A stretch of DNA of 64,000 bases from Paraburkholderia aromaticivorans (GCF_002278075.1 NZ_CP022989.1:2170001-2234000); one strand, 5' to 3'. Numbered from the stretch's first letter, positions 9,719 through 19,851 are shown. The notes: a model not told the origin generated them from the sequence alone. Numbers and translations: made by a program.

Positions 9719-10654
9719 ATGACGAATCTGGTAATTGCTGAACACGACAACGCGTCGATCAAGGCCGCGACGCTGAATACGATCGCAGCGGCCCAGAAGA
9801 TCGGCGGTGATATTCACGTGCTGGTCGCGGGTCACAACGCGCAGGCCGCGGCGGATGCGGCAGCGAAGATTGCAGGCGTGAGCAAAGTGCTGCTGGCTGA
9901 CGCGCCGCAACTCGAAGCGGGCCTCGCGGAAAACGTCGAAGCGACGGTGCTGAACATCGCGAAGGATTACACGCACATCCTCGCGCCGGCCACGGCCTAC
10001 GGCAAGAACATCGCGCCGCGTATCGCCGCGAAGCTGGACGTCGCGCAGATCAGCGACATCACGGCCGTGGATAGCGCCGACACGTTCGAGCGCCCGATCT
10101 ACGCAGGCAACGCAATCGCCACGGTGCAATCGGCTGATCCGATCAAGGTCATCACGGTCCGCTCGACCGGTTTCGACGCGGTTGCAGCGGAAGGCGGCAG
10201 CGCATCGGTGGAGAAGATCGAAGCGGCAGCGGACAGCGGCATCTCGCAGTTCGTGAGCCGTGAAGTGACGAAGCTGGATCGTCCGGAACTGACGTCGGCG
10301 AAGATCATCGTGTCGGGCGGCCGGGGTCTGGGCAACGGCGAAAACTACACCAAGGTACTCGAACCGCTGGCTGACAAGCTGAACGCAGCGCTGGGCGCAT
10401 CGCGTGCCGCAGTCGATGCGGGCTTCGTACCGAACGACTATCAGGTGGGGCAGACCGGCAAGATCGTCGCGCCGCAACTGTACGTCGCGGTCGGCATCTC
10501 GGGTGCGATCCAGCATCTGGCCGGCATGAAGGACAGCAAAGTGATCGTCGCGATCAACAAAGACCCGGAAGCGCCGATTTTCAGCGTCGCCGACTACGGT
10601 CTGGTGGGCGATCTGTTCACGGTCGTGCCGGAACTCGTTAGCGAGCTGGGCTAA
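9719..10654 (+). CDS. etfA: Electron transfer flavoprotein, alpha subunit
   Basis: 311 residues. The C-terminal half carries the FAD-binding region ([46 protein letters not shown]). It binds the electron-carrying FAD of the EtfAB dimer. GAGGAG precedes the ATG. A terminator follows at 10695, but an acyl-CoA dehydrogenase that would use this flavoprotein begins shortly after. Confidence 0.96.
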   Translation: MTNLVIAEHDNASIKAATLNTIAAAQKIGGDIHVLVAGHNAQAAADAAAKIAGVSKVLLADAPQLEAGLAENVEATVLNIAKDYTHILAPATAYGKNIAPRIAAKLDVAQISDITAVDSADTFERPIYAGNAIATVQSADPIKVITVRSTGFDAVAAEGGSASVEKIEAAADSGISQFVSREVTKLDRPELTSAKIIVSGGRGLGNGENYTKVLEPLADKLNAALGASRAAVDAGFVPNDYQVGQTGKIVAPQLYVAVGISGAIQHLAGMKDSKVIVAINKDPEAPIFSVADYGLVGDLFTVVPELVSELG

Positions 10655-10694
10655 GCGCCGAAGCGCCTTGTAAAAGGCGTCTGGCAACACGGGA

Positions 10695-10729
10695 AGGGCG
10701 CGGACCGATCAAGTCCAGCGCCCTTTTTT
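10695..10729 (+). terminator. Intrinsic terminator between etfA and the acyl-CoA dehydrogenase gene
   Basis: GGGCGC (10696-10701) pairs with 10718-10723, with an inner GGAC/GTCC extension and TTTTTT after it. The next gene starts only 23 bases later, so that gene relies on read-through or on a promoter inside this short stretch. Confidence 0.8.
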
Positions 10730-10751
10730 ATTAGAGTCGGAGGAGACGGAA

Positions 10752-12542
10752 ATGAGCTATACGGCACCCATCAAGGACATGCTGTTCGTGATGAAAGAAC
10801 TGGCCGGTCTCGAACACATCGCGACGCTGCCGGGCTTCGAAGACGCGAACCTGGACACCGCGCAGGCCGTGCTCGAAGAGTCGGCGAAACTGTGCGGCGA
10901 AGTGCTCGCGCCGCTGAACGTCGAAGGCGACCGCAATCCGAGCAGCTGGAAAGATGGCGTGGTCACCGCGACACCCGGGTTCAAGGAAGCGTTCCGCCAG
11001 TTCGGCGAAGGCGGCTGGCAGGGCGTGCAACATCCGCTCGAGTACGAAGGCCAGGGCCTGCCGAAGCTCATCGCGACGCCCTGCGTCGAAATGCTCAACG
11101 CGTCGAACCTGTCGTTCGCGCTGTGTCCGTTGCTCACCGACGGCGCGATCGAAGCGCTGCTGACGGCCGGCACCGAAGCGCAGAAACAGACCTATGTGCC
11201 GAAGCTCATTTCCGGCGAATGGACCGGCACGATGAACCTCACCGAGCCGCAGGCCGGCTCCGATCTCGCGCTGGTGCGCACGCGCGCCGAGCCGCAGGGC
11301 GACGGTTCGTTCAAACTGTTCGGCACGAAGATTTTCATCACCTGGGGCGAGCACGACATGGCGAAGAACATCGCCCATCTCGTGCTGGCGCGCACGCCGA
11401 ACGCACCGGAAGGCGTGAAGGGCATTTCGCTCTTTATCGTGCCGAAGTTTCTCGTCAATGAAGACGGCTCGCCCGGCGCGCGCAACGACGTGCATTGCGT
11501 GTCGATCGAACACAAGCTCGGCATCAAGGCGAGCCCGACCGCGGTGCTGCAATTCGGCGACCACGGCGGCGCGATCGGTCATCTGATCGGCGAAGAGAAT
11601 CGCGGCCTCGAGTACATGTTCATCATGATGAACGCGGCGCGTTTCGCGGTCGGCATGCAGGGCGTGGGCATCTCGGACCGCGCTTACCAGAAGGCGGTGG
11701 CGTACGCGAAAGACCGGGTGCAAAGCCGTCCGGTGGATGGCTCCGCGAAACAACCGGTCGCGATCATCCAGCACCCGGACGTGCGCCGCATGCTCGCGAC
11801 CATGCGCGGCCTCACCGAAGCGTCGCGCGCGCTCGCTTATGTGGCCGCGGCGCACTGCGACATCGCGCACCGTCACGCGAACGAGGCCACGCGGGCCGAA
11901 CATCAGGCGATCTACGAATACCTCGTGCCGATCGTGAAGGGCTGGAGCACGGAGCTGTCGATCGATGTCACGAGCCTCGGCGTGCAGGTGCATGGCGGCA
12001 TGGGTTTCATCGAAGAGACCGGCGCCGCGCAGTATTACCGCGATGCGCGCATTCTGCCGATCTACGAAGGCACGACCGCGATCCAGGCGAACGATCTGAT
12101 CGGCCGCAAGACCGTGCGCGACGGCGGCAAGGTGGCGAAGTCGCTGCTCGCCGGCGTGGCTGAAACGGTCGAGGCGCTCGGCGCGCAGCAAGGTCCGGCG
12201 TTCGAGTCGATGAAGAAGTATCTTGCGCAGGGTCATCGCTCGCTGAGTGCCGCCGTTGATTTCGTCGTTGCCAATACGAAGAGTGATCCGAACGCGGTGT
12301 TCGCCGGCAGCGTGCCGTATCTGAAGCTCGCGGGCATCGTGCTCGGCGGCTGGCAGATGGCGCGTGCGTTGCTGGTGGCGGCCGCAAAGCGCGACGAGGA
12401 TCCTTCGTTCTACGGCGCGAAGATCGCGACCGCGCAGTTCTATGCGGAGCATGTGCTGACGCAGGCGTCGGCGCTGGAGGCGTCGATTGTCAGCGCGAAG
12501 GGTGGGGAGAGTGTGCTGGCGTTGTCTGAAGATCAGTTCTGA
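10752..12542 (+). CDS. Acyl-CoA dehydrogenase with C-terminal extension domain
   Basis: 596 residues, longer than the ~380-residue short/medium-chain enzymes. The core has MNLTEPQAGSDL, GTKIFITWGEHD and VQVHGGMGFIEE; the catalytic base is expected in YEGTTAIQA. The last ~130 residues correspond to the acyl-CoA dehydrogenase C-terminal domain family. It oxidises an acyl-CoA to the 2-enoyl-CoA and passes electrons to EtfAB, encoded just upstream. Chain-length preference cannot be read from sequence. GGAGGAGACGG precedes the ATG. Confidence 0.93.
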   Translation: MSYTAPIKDMLFVMKELAGLEHIATLPGFEDANLDTAQAVLEESAKLCGEVLAPLNVEGDRNPSSWKDGVVTATPGFKEAFRQFGEGGWQGVQHPLEYEGQGLPKLIATPCVEMLNASNLSFALCPLLTDGAIEALLTAGTEAQKQTYVPKLISGEWTGTMNLTEPQAGSDLALVRTRAEPQGDGSFKLFGTKIFITWGEHDMAKNIAHLVLARTPNAPEGVKGISLFIVPKFLVNEDGSPGARNDVHCVSIEHKLGIKASPTAVLQFGDHGGAIGHLIGEENRGLEYMFIMMNAARFAVGMQGVGISDRAYQKAVAYAKDRVQSRPVDGSAKQPVAIIQHPDVRRMLATMRGLTEASRALAYVAAAHCDIAHRHANEATRAEHQAIYEYLVPIVKGWSTELSIDVTSLGVQVHGGMGFIEETGAAQYYRDARILPIYEGTTAIQANDLIGRKTVRDGGKVAKSLLAGVAETVEALGAQQGPAFESMKKYLAQGHRSLSAAVDFVVANTKSDPNAVFAGSVPYLKLAGIVLGGWQMARALLVAAAKRDEDPSFYGAKIATAQFYAEHVLTQASALEASIVSAKGGESVLALSEDQF

Positions 12543-12570
12543 CGCTGCTTCTGCTCCGCTTGAAAAAACA

Positions 12571-12600
12571 AACGGCGCCTTGTGAGGCGCCGTTGTTTTT
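12571..12600. terminator. Bidirectional terminator between the acyl-CoA dehydrogenase gene and dadA
   Basis: A 9-bp stem (12571-12579 with 12586-12594) is flanked by an A-rich left side and a T-run on the right. Confidence 0.85.
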
Positions 12601-12659
12601 GCCGCGCTGGACTGTGGGATCACACACCAGGTCCACCGCTCGCGAAGCGTCGTTAAACG

Positions 12660-13946
12660 TTACGCATAAGCTGGGCGATGGGCGCCGCCGATCTCGCCGA
12701 GATAGCGATGCACCGACAGGTCGTCTGCCTTGATGGCCGGTTGCTTGCCCGACATCACGTCGGCGAGCAGTTGGCCCGAGCCGCACGACATGGTCCAGCC
12801 CAGTGTGCCGTGGCCCGTGTTCAGGAACAGGTTCGCTACCGGCGTGCGGCCGACGATCGGCGTGCCGTCCGGCGTCATCGGACGCAGACCGGTCCAGAAC
12901 GTAGCCTTCGACGTATCGCCGCCGCCCGGGAAAAGATCGTTCACGCACAGTTCCAGAGTGTCGCGACGCGCCTGGCGCAGCGATTTGTCGAAGCCGACGA
13001 TCTCGGCCATGCCGCCGACACGAATCCGGTCGTCGAAACGCGTGATCGCGATCTTGTAGGTCTCGTCGAGCACGGTCGACACCGGCGCCGACGCTTCGTT
13101 GACGATCGGCGCGGTGATCGAATAACCCTTGAGCGGATAGACCGGGATCTTCACGAGACCGGACAGGAATTGGGTGGAATACGAACCCAGCGCGACGACG
13201 AACGAATCCGCACGCACCAGTTCTTCGCCGCACTTCACGCCGGCGATGCGGTCGCCCGCCATCGCCAGTGCGTCGATCGGCGTGTTGTAGCGGAATTTGA
13301 CGCCCAGCTGTTCGGCCAGCGCGGCGAGGCGCGTGGTGAACATCTGGCAGTCGCCGGTTTCGTCGCCCGGCAGGCGCAGACCGCCGGTCAGCTTGTGCGA
13401 TACCGCGGCGAGCGCCGGTTCCGCTTGCGCCAGTTCAGCCGGCGACAGCAGTTCGTACGGCACATTGGCTTCCTGCAGCACGGCGATATCTTTCGCGGCG
13501 CCGTCGAATTGCTGCTGGGTGCGGAACACCTGCAGCGTGCCGCCGGTGCGGCCTTCGTACTGGATGCCGGTTTCGGCGCGCAGCGCCTGCAGGCAGTCGC
13601 GGCTGTATTCGGCGAGGCGGACCATACGGCCCTTGTTCACCGCATAGCGCGACGACGTGCAGTTTTGCAGCATCTGCCACATCCATTGCAACTGGAATTG
13701 CGTGCCGTCGAGGCGGATCGCCAGCGGCGCGTGTTTCTGGAACATCCACTTGACCGCCTTTAGCGGTACGCCCGGCGCCGCCCACGGCGACGCGTAGCCC
13801 GGCGAGATCTGGCCGGCATTGGCGAAACTGGTTTCGAGCGCCGGGCCGGCCTCGCGATCGATAACGGTTACTTCATGACCGGCGCGTGCCAGATAGTACG
13901 CACTCGTCACCCCGACGACGCCACTGCCCAAAACGACGACTCGCAT
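12660..13946 (-). CDS. dadA: D-amino acid dehydrogenase small subunit
   Basis: 428 residues, a DAO-family flavoprotein. It starts with the FAD dinucleotide motif [19 protein letters not shown] and ends with [14 protein letters not shown]. DadA oxidatively deaminates D-amino acids, mainly D-alanine, and feeds electrons to the respiratory chain from the inner membrane. GGAGC lies before the ATG. It is divergent from an lrp-type regulator, the usual controller of dadA in other bacteria. Confidence 0.94.
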   Translation of the reverse strand: MRVVVLGSGVVGVTSAYYLARAGHEVTVIDREAGPALETSFANAGQISPGYASPWAAPGVPLKAVKWMFQKHAPLAIRLDGTQFQLQWMWQMLQNCTSSRYAVNKGRMVRLAEYSRDCLQALRAETGIQYEGRTGGTLQVFRTQQQFDGAAKDIAVLQEANVPYELLSPAELAQAEPALAAVSHKLTGGLRLPGDETGDCQMFTTRLAALAEQLGVKFRYNTPIDALAMAGDRIAGVKCGEELVRADSFVVALGSYSTQFLSGLVKIPVYPLKGYSITAPIVNEASAPVSTVLDETYKIAITRFDDRIRVGGMAEIVGFDKSLRQARRDTLELCVNDLFPGGGDTSKATFWTGLRPMTPDGTPIVGRTPVANLFLNTGHGTLGWTMSCGSGQLLADVMSGKQPAIKADDLSVHRYLGEIGGAHRPAYA

Positions 13947-14044
13947 AGATGCTCCAGGATTTTCAAAAATGAGGTCTGAGGGCGGTGTGCTCGTCGAGTC
14001 GTTGGATTCGTTCGATTCACGAGGTATAACGCTGATCGCCCAGT

Positions 14045-14065
14045 GTTAACCGCTATACTATTAAC
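14045..14065. promoter_or_regulatory. Inverted repeat in the dadA-lrp intergenic region
   Basis: GTTAA (14045-14049) and TTAAC (14061-14065) flank TATACT (14054-14059), which could be a -10 element for lrp. The AT-rich stretch 14040-14115 is a plausible Lrp-binding region. Function is inferred from position. Confidence 0.35.
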
Positions 14066-14115
14066 AGTCAGGCAGGTTTTGTTATTGTATTTTCAAGATT
14101 TTCAGCAAAAACATC

Positions 14116-14604
14116 ATGCGTACACAGCGCCAGCCGGTCCGGGCTCTCGACAAACTCGATCACAAGATCCTGCGCCTGTTGCAGCAGGACGGCCGCATGG
14201 CCATGAAAGACCTGGCCGAACAGGTTGGCCTGTCGGTCACGCCGTGCATCGAACGCGTCAAGCGGATGGAGCGCGATGGCGTCATAACCGGCTACCACGC
14301 GCGCGTGAACCCGGCGGAGTTAGGCGCGGCGCTGCTGGTGTTCGTCGAGATCACGCTCGATCACAAGAGCGGCAACATGTTCGACCAGTTTCGCCGCGAG
14401 GTGCAGAAGATCCCCGAGGTGTTGGAATGCCACCTCGTGTCGGGCGACTTCGACTACTTGATCAAGGCGCGCATCGGCGAAATGGCCGATTACCGCAAGC
14501 TGTTGGGCGACATCCTGCTGCAACTGCCCGGCGCGGTGCAGTCCAAAAGCTACGTGGTGATGGAAGAGATCAAGGAAACGCTGACGATCGCGGTCGGGGA
14601 TTAG
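14116..14604 (+). CDS. lrp: Lrp/AsnC-family transcriptional regulator
   Basis: 162 residues, close to E. coli Lrp (164). The N-terminal HTH spans about 12-60 (LDHKILRLLQQDGRMAMKDLAEQVGLS), followed by the RAM ligand-binding domain (GDFDYLIKARIGEM). It probably senses an amino acid and controls the divergent dadA gene. The ATG at 14116 lies 169 bases from the dadA start. Confidence 0.92.
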   Translation: MRTQRQPVRALDKLDHKILRLLQQDGRMAMKDLAEQVGLSVTPCIERVKRMERDGVITGYHARVNPAELGAALLVFVEITLDHKSGNMFDQFRREVQKIPEVLECHLVSGDFDYLIKARIGEMADYRKLLGDILLQLPGAVQSKSYVVMEEIKETLTIAVGD

Positions 14605-14650
14605 AAGGCGGGGGCACGCGCACGTCGGGGCTCGACAAACGGCGTAAACA

Positions 14651-14666
14651 CTGTATATTTGTACAG
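14651..14666. promoter_or_regulatory. LexA (SOS) box upstream of the radical SAM gene
   Basis: CTGTATATTTGTACAG matches the LexA consensus CTGT-N8-ACAG exactly. It lies 47 bases before the GTG start at 14713. This predicts DNA-damage induction of that gene. Confidence 0.8.
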
Positions 14667-14712
14667 GTGTTTGCGCCGTTTGTATTTTGCGTGCTCCAGC
14701 CGTGTTCCAGCC

Positions 14713-15858
14713 GTGACCGACTCCGATTCCCCACCCGTCAATGAATTTCCGATCGCGCCGCCCGCGCCTCGCAAGGGCCGCGGCGCGGTGACGAACTTGC
14801 AAGGCCGCTACGAAGTCGACCAGCGTGAAGCGGTGGACGACGGCTGGCTGTCGGAGGCGCAGCGCGAGGACGAGCCCAGGGTCTTGCGTACCCAGGTTTT
14901 CGAAGAGCGGGCCAAGACCATCCTCACGCGCAATGCGTCGCCGGATATTCCGTTCGGCGTGTCGCTGAACCCGTACCGCGGCTGCGAGCACGGCTGCATC
15001 TATTGTTTTGCACGGCCCACGCACAGCTATCTGGGGCTGTCACCGGGGCTCGACTTCGAAAGCCGGATCTACGCCAAGATCAACGCGCCGGAGTTGCTCG
15101 AGCGGGAACTGTCGAAGAAGTCCTATGTGCCGGAGCCGATCGCGTTGGGCGTCAATACGGACGCGTGGCAGCCCGCCGAGCGTGACTTGCGGCTCACGCG
15201 CCGAGTGATCGAAGTGCTCAGCGAGCGTCACCATCCGTTCGCGGCAATCACCAAATCGTCGCTGATCGAACGCGATCTCGATCTGCTGGCGCCCATGGCG
15301 GCGCGCGGGCAATTCATGGCTGCCATCACCATCACCACGCTGGACGCCGAGATTGCCCGCACGCTCGAACCTCGCGCGGCCACACCGTCACGGCGGCTGC
15401 GCACCATCCGCACGTTGAGCGAGGCGGGCATTCCGGTTGGCGTGAGCATCGCGCCGGTGATTCCGTTCGTTACCGAACCGGACATGGAGCGCGTGCTGGA
15501 GGCCTGTGCGGAGGCGGGGGCGAGCAACGCGAGCTATATCGTGCTGCGTCTGCCGTGGGAAGTTGCGCCGCTATTCAAAGATTGGCTCGCGGCCCATTTT
15601 CCCGACCGCGCCGAACGGGTCATGGGTCGCGTGCGGGACATGCGGGGCGGAAAAGACTACGACTCGAACTTCTCCGCGCGAATGAAGGGAGAAGGTTTGT
15701 GGGCGGACCTCCTCAAGCAGCGATTCCAGAAGGCGGTACGCTGCTTGGGGCTGAACCGGCGTGACCGCGGCATTCTGGATATGTCGCACTTTCGTCGGGT
15801 GGAAGCGCCGCGTGCCGCTGAACCGGCGCGCAACGACCCTCAACTGGATCTTTTTTAG
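14713..15858 (+). CDS. PA0069-family radical SAM protein (spore photoproduct lyase-like)
   Basis: 381 residues from the GTG at 14713; an in-frame upstream start at 14659 is unlikely because the LexA box would then overlap the translation start region. The cluster motif CEHGCIYC (CxxxCxxC) follows NPYRG, then ALGVNTDAWQP and GVSIAPVIPF. The relative PA0069 belongs, as I recall, to the P. aeruginosa LexA regulon, and the consensus LexA box here agrees. A DNA repair role is suspected but the reaction is unknown. Confidence 0.85.
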   Translation: MTDSDSPPVNEFPIAPPAPRKGRGAVTNLQGRYEVDQREAVDDGWLSEAQREDEPRVLRTQVFEERAKTILTRNASPDIPFGVSLNPYRGCEHGCIYCFARPTHSYLGLSPGLDFESRIYAKINAPELLERELSKKSYVPEPIALGVNTDAWQPAERDLRLTRRVIEVLSERHHPFAAITKSSLIERDLDLLAPMAARGQFMAAITITTLDAEIARTLEPRAATPSRRLRTIRTLSEAGIPVGVSIAPVIPFVTEPDMERVLEACAEAGASNASYIVLRLPWEVAPLFKDWLAAHFPDRAERVMGRVRDMRGGKDYDSNFSARMKGEGLWADLLKQRFQKAVRCLGLNRRDRGILDMSHFRRVEAPRAAEPARNDPQLDLF

Positions 15859-15874
15859 CGCGGTGCGCGGCGAA

Positions 15875-16342
15875 TCACTGCGAGAGTGCTTTGGCCGCCT
15901 GAACCTGGCCTTCGAAGTAAGTCTGGAAGGAGATGGCGAGCCCTGTCATGAGCAGGAAAGCGCCGATCAGCAGCGAAAAGATCACGACGAAAATGACTGT
16001 CCAGCCAGAGCGGCTCTTGCGCTGAGTGTGGGTGTTGAACTGCGCGTCCCACTTTTCGTCCGGACGCAGCCCGTAGACGATCGCGGCCAGAAACGCGGCG
16101 AGCAACGACACCGCACCGGGAAACGCCAGCAACCAGCCAAGCATCGAGGCCCGTTCGCTGGCTACCACCAGCATCGCGCCGGGAATGCCGATCAGCGTAC
16201 CGATCAGGTGAGCCCAGCCGTAGACGTCGCGCGTGCCGTACAGATAGAACCGATGAACGCCGAGGCAGCCGAAGAAGAACGCCAGTGCGGCGGTTATCGT
16301 CTTGGATCTGAAGCGCGGGGAAGCCGAAGCAAGGGTGGACAT
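15875..16342 (-). CDS. TM2 domain-containing membrane protein
   Basis: 155 residues with four predicted membrane segments. The TM2 motif is at about 16-50: ALAFFFGCLGVHRFYLY followed by GW. A basic cytoplasmic stretch (QRKSRSG, around 108-113) precedes the last helix. The function of bacterial TM2 proteins is not established. It is convergent with the radical SAM gene (16 bases between stops). Confidence 0.8.
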   Translation of the reverse strand: MSTLASASPRFRSKTITAALAFFFGCLGVHRFYLYGTRDVYGWAHLIGTLIGIPGAMLVVASERASMLGWLLAFPGAVSLLAAFLAAIVYGLRPDEKWDAQFNTHTQRKSRSGWTVIFVVIFSLLIGAFLLMTGLAISFQTYFEGQVQAAKALSQ

Positions 16343-16573
16343 GTAGGCGAGAGCAGAGTGATGGACGGTCTAAAGGAGCGGCGCGCGGCTCGCGCGGACC
16401 GACGCGCATTCTACGCCCGCCGCGGGTCGCCGGCCACGTGGCGGGCGGCGCGGCAGCGGGGCGGTGTTGTGAGCAGCGGCGGAATCGGGTGTGCACCGGC
16501 GGCGCGGGTGGGCGGTGTGGCAGGATGGCTGGGCGTTGCGGGCGCCCAGCGGTTGCGCGTCGCCAACGTCTGG

Positions 16574-17764
16574 CTAGGGCGCCGAATAAGTGACGCGATA
16601 GACCGCGCCTGCGTAGTCGTCGCTGATCAGGAGTGAACCGTCGGGCAGCGGCAACACGTCTGCGGGACGGCCCCACACGGCCTCTCCGGGTTGCAGCCAT
16701 CCTTCGGCAAAGACTTCCTGGCGGGCATTGCTGCCGTTGGGGTCCGTGACGACGTGCACGACGCGATAACCGACCTTCTTGCCGCGGTTCCACGAACCGT
16801 GCTCGGCGATGAAGATCGTGTTCCGGTAAGCGGGCGGAAACATCGCACCGTTGTAAAAGCGCAAGCCGAGCGCCGCGACGTGCGCACCCAGTTTGGCCGC
16901 TGGCGGCGTGAACGAACTGCACGGACGATCTTTGCCGAACTCGGGATCGGGTGTGTCGCCGCCGTGGCAGTAAGGAAAGCCGAAATCCAGCCCGGCGCGC
17001 GGCGCGCGGTTGAGTTTGTCGTCCGGTATGTCGTCGCCGAGCAGGTCGCGGCCGTTGTCGGTGAACCACAGTTCATGCGTCACCGGATGCCACGCGAAGC
17101 CGACCGAATTGCGAATGCCGCGTGCCACGACTTCATAGTGGCTGCCGTCCGGGTCCATGCGGCCGATCAGGCCGAAACGGTTGCGGTCTTTCAGACATAC
17201 GTTGCACGGCGCGCCTTGCGGCACGTACAGCTTGCCGTCCGGGCCGAAGGCGATGAATTTCCAGCCGTGGTGCGTCTCCGTGGGCAGGCTGTCGGTCACC
17301 ACGGACGGTTTGGGCGGATCGTTCAGGTGGGCGTCGATCGCATCGAAGCGTACAATTTTCGACACGGCCGAAACATAGAGCGCGCCATCGTGCCACGCCA
17401 CGCCGGCCGGCGTTTCCAGCCCGGAAGCGATGACGTGGCGCGCCGTTACGCGTCCATTTTGCAATTCGAGGGCGTAGACGTGGCCGTCGAGGCTGCCTAT
17501 ATAAAGTATGCCTTTGGGCGAAAGCGCCATGGCGCGTGCACTCGGCACGGCGTCCGACAAGACTTCGATTCGGAAGCCGGGCGGCAGTTTGATCCGCTCC
17601 ACCGGCAGTGCGGCAAGCGCCGGCAGGGCAGCCGCGGCGAGCAACAGAGCCGTGCCTGTACGCAGGGTCCTGTTTCGCAAAGTGCGCGCCGCGCCGGCAA
17701 ACCCGAACCGTACGGCAGCACTAAAAAAGTCGCGCAAAAACACAATGGGCGGCAGGAGTTTCAA
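16574..17764 (-). CDS. Secreted sorbosone/glucose dehydrogenase-like beta-propeller protein
   Basis: 396 residues from a TTG at 17764. A long N-terminus with a hydrophobic stretch (about 36-52) acts as signal peptide. The rest is a PQQ-type sugar-dehydrogenase beta-propeller (PPGFRIEVLSD, IFIAEHGSWNR, NSVGFAWHPVTHELWFTDNGRD). Related enzymes oxidise aldoses or sorbosone with PQQ in the periplasm; the substrate is unknown. The start is uncertain because no ATG occurs before the signal segment. Confidence 0.8.
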   Translation of the reverse strand: MKLLPPIVFLRDFFSAAVRFGFAGAARTLRNRTLRTGTALLLAAAALPALAALPVERIKLPPGFRIEVLSDAVPSARAMALSPKGILYIGSLDGHVYALELQNGRVTARHVIASGLETPAGVAWHDGALYVSAVSKIVRFDAIDAHLNDPPKPSVVTDSLPTETHHGWKFIAFGPDGKLYVPQGAPCNVCLKDRNRFGLIGRMDPDGSHYEVVARGIRNSVGFAWHPVTHELWFTDNGRDLLGDDIPDDKLNRAPRAGLDFGFPYCHGGDTPDPEFGKDRPCSSFTPPAAKLGAHVAALGLRFYNGAMFPPAYRNTIFIAEHGSWNRGKKVGYRVVHVVTDPNGSNARQEVFAEGWLQPGEAVWGRPADVLPLPDGSLLISDDYAGAVYRVTYSAP

Positions 17765-17862
17765 GGGCGCTCCGTCAGGTAATTCGGGCGTTTCGACGCG
17801 GTGTGGGGTCCCTTCCTGGATGGCCGGCGCAACACCGTCGCTCAGTTTATCCCGGTAAGTGT

Positions 17863-17891
17863 TTGTTATGGCGTCGGTTTCCCGCTATAAT
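17863..17891 (+). promoter_or_regulatory. Sigma-70 promoter of the rpsP operon
   Basis: -35 TTGTTA (17863-17868), a 17-bp spacer and a consensus -10 TATAAT (17886-17891), 45 bases before the rpsP ATG. Confidence 0.75.
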
Positions 17892-17936
17892 CGCGTGTTT
17901 CAGTCGTTCCGAACCCCGGTTTTCAAGGATTCTAGT

Positions 17937-18191
17937 ATGGTCATCATCCGCTTGGCTCGTGGCGGCTCCAAGAAGCGCCCGTTCTACAACATCGTCGCAA
18001 CCGATTCGCGTAACCGTCGTGACGGCCGCTTTATCGAACGCGTTGGCTTCTACAACCCGGTTGCTACGAAGGGTGAGTCGCTGCGTATCGCTCAAGACCG
18101 CCTGACGTACTGGCAAGGCGTTGGCGCACAACTGTCGCCGACCGTCGAGCGTCTCGTGAAGGAAGCTGCAAAGGCGCAGCCGGCTGCTTAA
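17937..18191 (+). CDS. rpsP: 30S ribosomal protein S16
   Basis: 84 residues, standard bS16 ([20 protein letters not shown]). First gene of the conserved rpsP-rimM-trmD-rplS group. A strong promoter lies directly upstream. Confidence 0.98.
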   Translation: MVIIRLARGGSKKRPFYNIVATDSRNRRDGRFIERVGFYNPVATKGESLRIAQDRLTYWQGVGAQLSPTVERLVKEAAKAQPAA

Positions 18192-18323
18192 TGCCAGCTA
18201 GCCTGCGTATCGTCGTCGGCTCGACCGGCGGCTCGCGCGGTTTGCGTGAGCGGTCCAATGAGCAGTCCGATGCGCGCGTTGTTTTGCTGAAGCAGGCGTC
18301 GAAGCTGACAGCGAGGTGCTCTC

Positions 18324-19058
18324 ATGACTGAGCGTGATTCCGGCAGTTCAGGTCGCGCAAAGGAAAAAGCCGCAGCCCCGCGCGCGAAGACGTCTGGTCA
18401 GGCGCCGTTCGGTGCATTCGTCCGCAAACCGGTCGAAAAAGCCGAAGGCAAGGCGAAAGCCAATGTTGCAAACGCCGGGTCCGGTGCAGCAGAAATGCGC
18501 ATGGAAACGGCAGAAAGCTGGCCGGCCGACGCGGTCGAGGTCGGTGCAATCGTCGACGCTTACGGCCTCAAAGGCTGGGTCAAGGTAGCCGCTCATGCGG
18601 ACGCCGGGCATGGCGGCGACGCTTTGCTAAGCGCGAAGCGCTGGTGGCTGGTTAAAGGCCAGGAGCGCAAGTCGGCGCCGTCATTGCAGGCGAAAACGCA
18701 TAGCGACAGTGTGGTGGCCCATCTGGGCGGCGTCACTGACCGCGACGTGGCGCTGGCACTGCGCGGCTCCCGCGTCTATATCAGCCGCAGCGAATTTCCG
18801 GCTCTCGAAGCCGACGAATTCTACTGGGTCGACTTGCTCGGTCTGGATGTGGTGAACGTTGCCGGGGTCAATCTCGGCAAGGTTGCAGACATGATCGACA
18901 ACGGTGCGCACTCGGTAATGCGTATCGAATATCCGGCTACAGACAAAAGCGGCAAGCCGGTCACCGGCGAGCGTTTGATCCCGTTCGTCGGCGTCTTTGT
19001 CAAAACGGTGGACCAGACGGCGAAGCAGATCACGGTCGACTGGGAAGCCGATTACTAA
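18324..19058 (+). CDS. rimM: Ribosome maturation factor RimM
   Basis: 244 residues. The RimM core starts near residue 70 ([18 protein letters not shown]), with the PRC-barrel half after residue ~160 ([14 protein letters not shown]). RimM binds S19 and helps 30S head assembly. Residues 1-68 are a Lys/Ala/Gly-rich extension absent from E. coli RimM (182 residues). It may be real, or translation could start at the internal ATG of residue 58 or 60. It follows rpsP after 132 bases. Confidence 0.94.
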   Translation: MTERDSGSSGRAKEKAAAPRAKTSGQAPFGAFVRKPVEKAEGKAKANVANAGSGAAEMRMETAESWPADAVEVGAIVDAYGLKGWVKVAAHADAGHGGDALLSAKRWWLVKGQERKSAPSLQAKTHSDSVVAHLGGVTDRDVALALRGSRVYISRSEFPALEADEFYWVDLLGLDVVNVAGVNLGKVADMIDNGAHSVMRIEYPATDKSGKPVTGERLIPFVGVFVKTVDQTAKQITVDWEADY

Positions 19059-19083
19059 AATCATTCGCTGAACGGAGAGAGCG

Positions 19084-19851
19084 ATGCAGTTCGATGTCGT
19101 CACGCTCTTTCCTGACATGTTTCGTGCGCTGACCGACTGGGGTATCACCAGCCGTGCGGCGAAGCAGAAGCGCTACGGTTTGCGTACGTGGAATCCGCGC
19201 GATTTCACGACCGACAACTATCGCACAATCGACGATCGCCCGTACGGCGGCGGCCCCGGCATGGTGATGCTGGCTAAGCCGCTGGAAGACGCGATCGGCG
19301 CGGCGAAAGCGGCGCAGGCGGAGCAGGGTATCGGCGCGCCGCGTGTCGTGATGATGTCGCCGCAAGGTGCCACGCTGAATCACGACCGCGTCATGCAGTT
19401 CGCTGCCGAACCCGGTCTGATCCTGTTGTGTGGGCGCTATGAAGCGATCGACCAGCGTTTGCTCGACCGTGTCGTCGACGAAGAAGTCAGCCTTGGCGAC
19501 TTCGTGCTGTCGGGCGGTGAATTGCCGGCTATGGCGTTGATGGATGCCGTGGTGCGTCAGTTGCCCGGTGTGCTCAACGACTCGCAGTCCGCGGTGCAGG
19601 ATAGTTTTGTCGACGTGCTGCTGGATTGTCCGCATTACACGCGTCCTGAGGAATACAACGGCGTGCGCGTGCCCGATGTGCTGCTCGGCGGCCATCATGC
19701 GGAGATCGAAGCGTGGCGTCGGCGTGAAGCCTTGCGCAACACGTTGAACAAACGGCCGGATCTGATCGTGAAGGCCAGGAAGAACAAGATGTTGAGCCGT
19801 GCCGACGAGGCATGGCTCGCGAGTCTCGCGAAGGAAGAGTCGAAGGCGTAA
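19084..19851 (+). CDS. trmD: tRNA (guanine37-N1)-methyltransferase
   Basis: 255 residues, full length. The SAM-binding trefoil knot is visible in [24 protein letters not shown] and [15 protein letters not shown]. It methylates G37 of tRNAs to prevent frameshifting. GGAGAGAGCG precedes the ATG, 25 bases after rimM, within the ribosomal operon. Confidence 0.97.
   Translation: MQFDVVTLFPDMFRALTDWGITSRAAKQKRYGLRTWNPRDFTTDNYRTIDDRPYGGGPGMVMLAKPLEDAIGAAKAAQAEQGIGAPRVVMMSPQGATLNHDRVMQFAAEPGLILLCGRYEAIDQRLLDRVVDEEVSLGDFVLSGGELPAMALMDAVVRQLPGVLNDSQSAVQDSFVDVLLDCPHYTRPEEYNGVRVPDVLLGGHHAEIEAWRRREALRNTLNKRPDLIVKARKNKMLSRADEAWLASLAKEESKA

Noticed and set aside
10731..12623. A 630-codon frame antisense to the acyl-CoA dehydrogenase gene
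   Set aside because: It mirrors a clear enzyme gene, has a biased R/H-rich composition and no family features.
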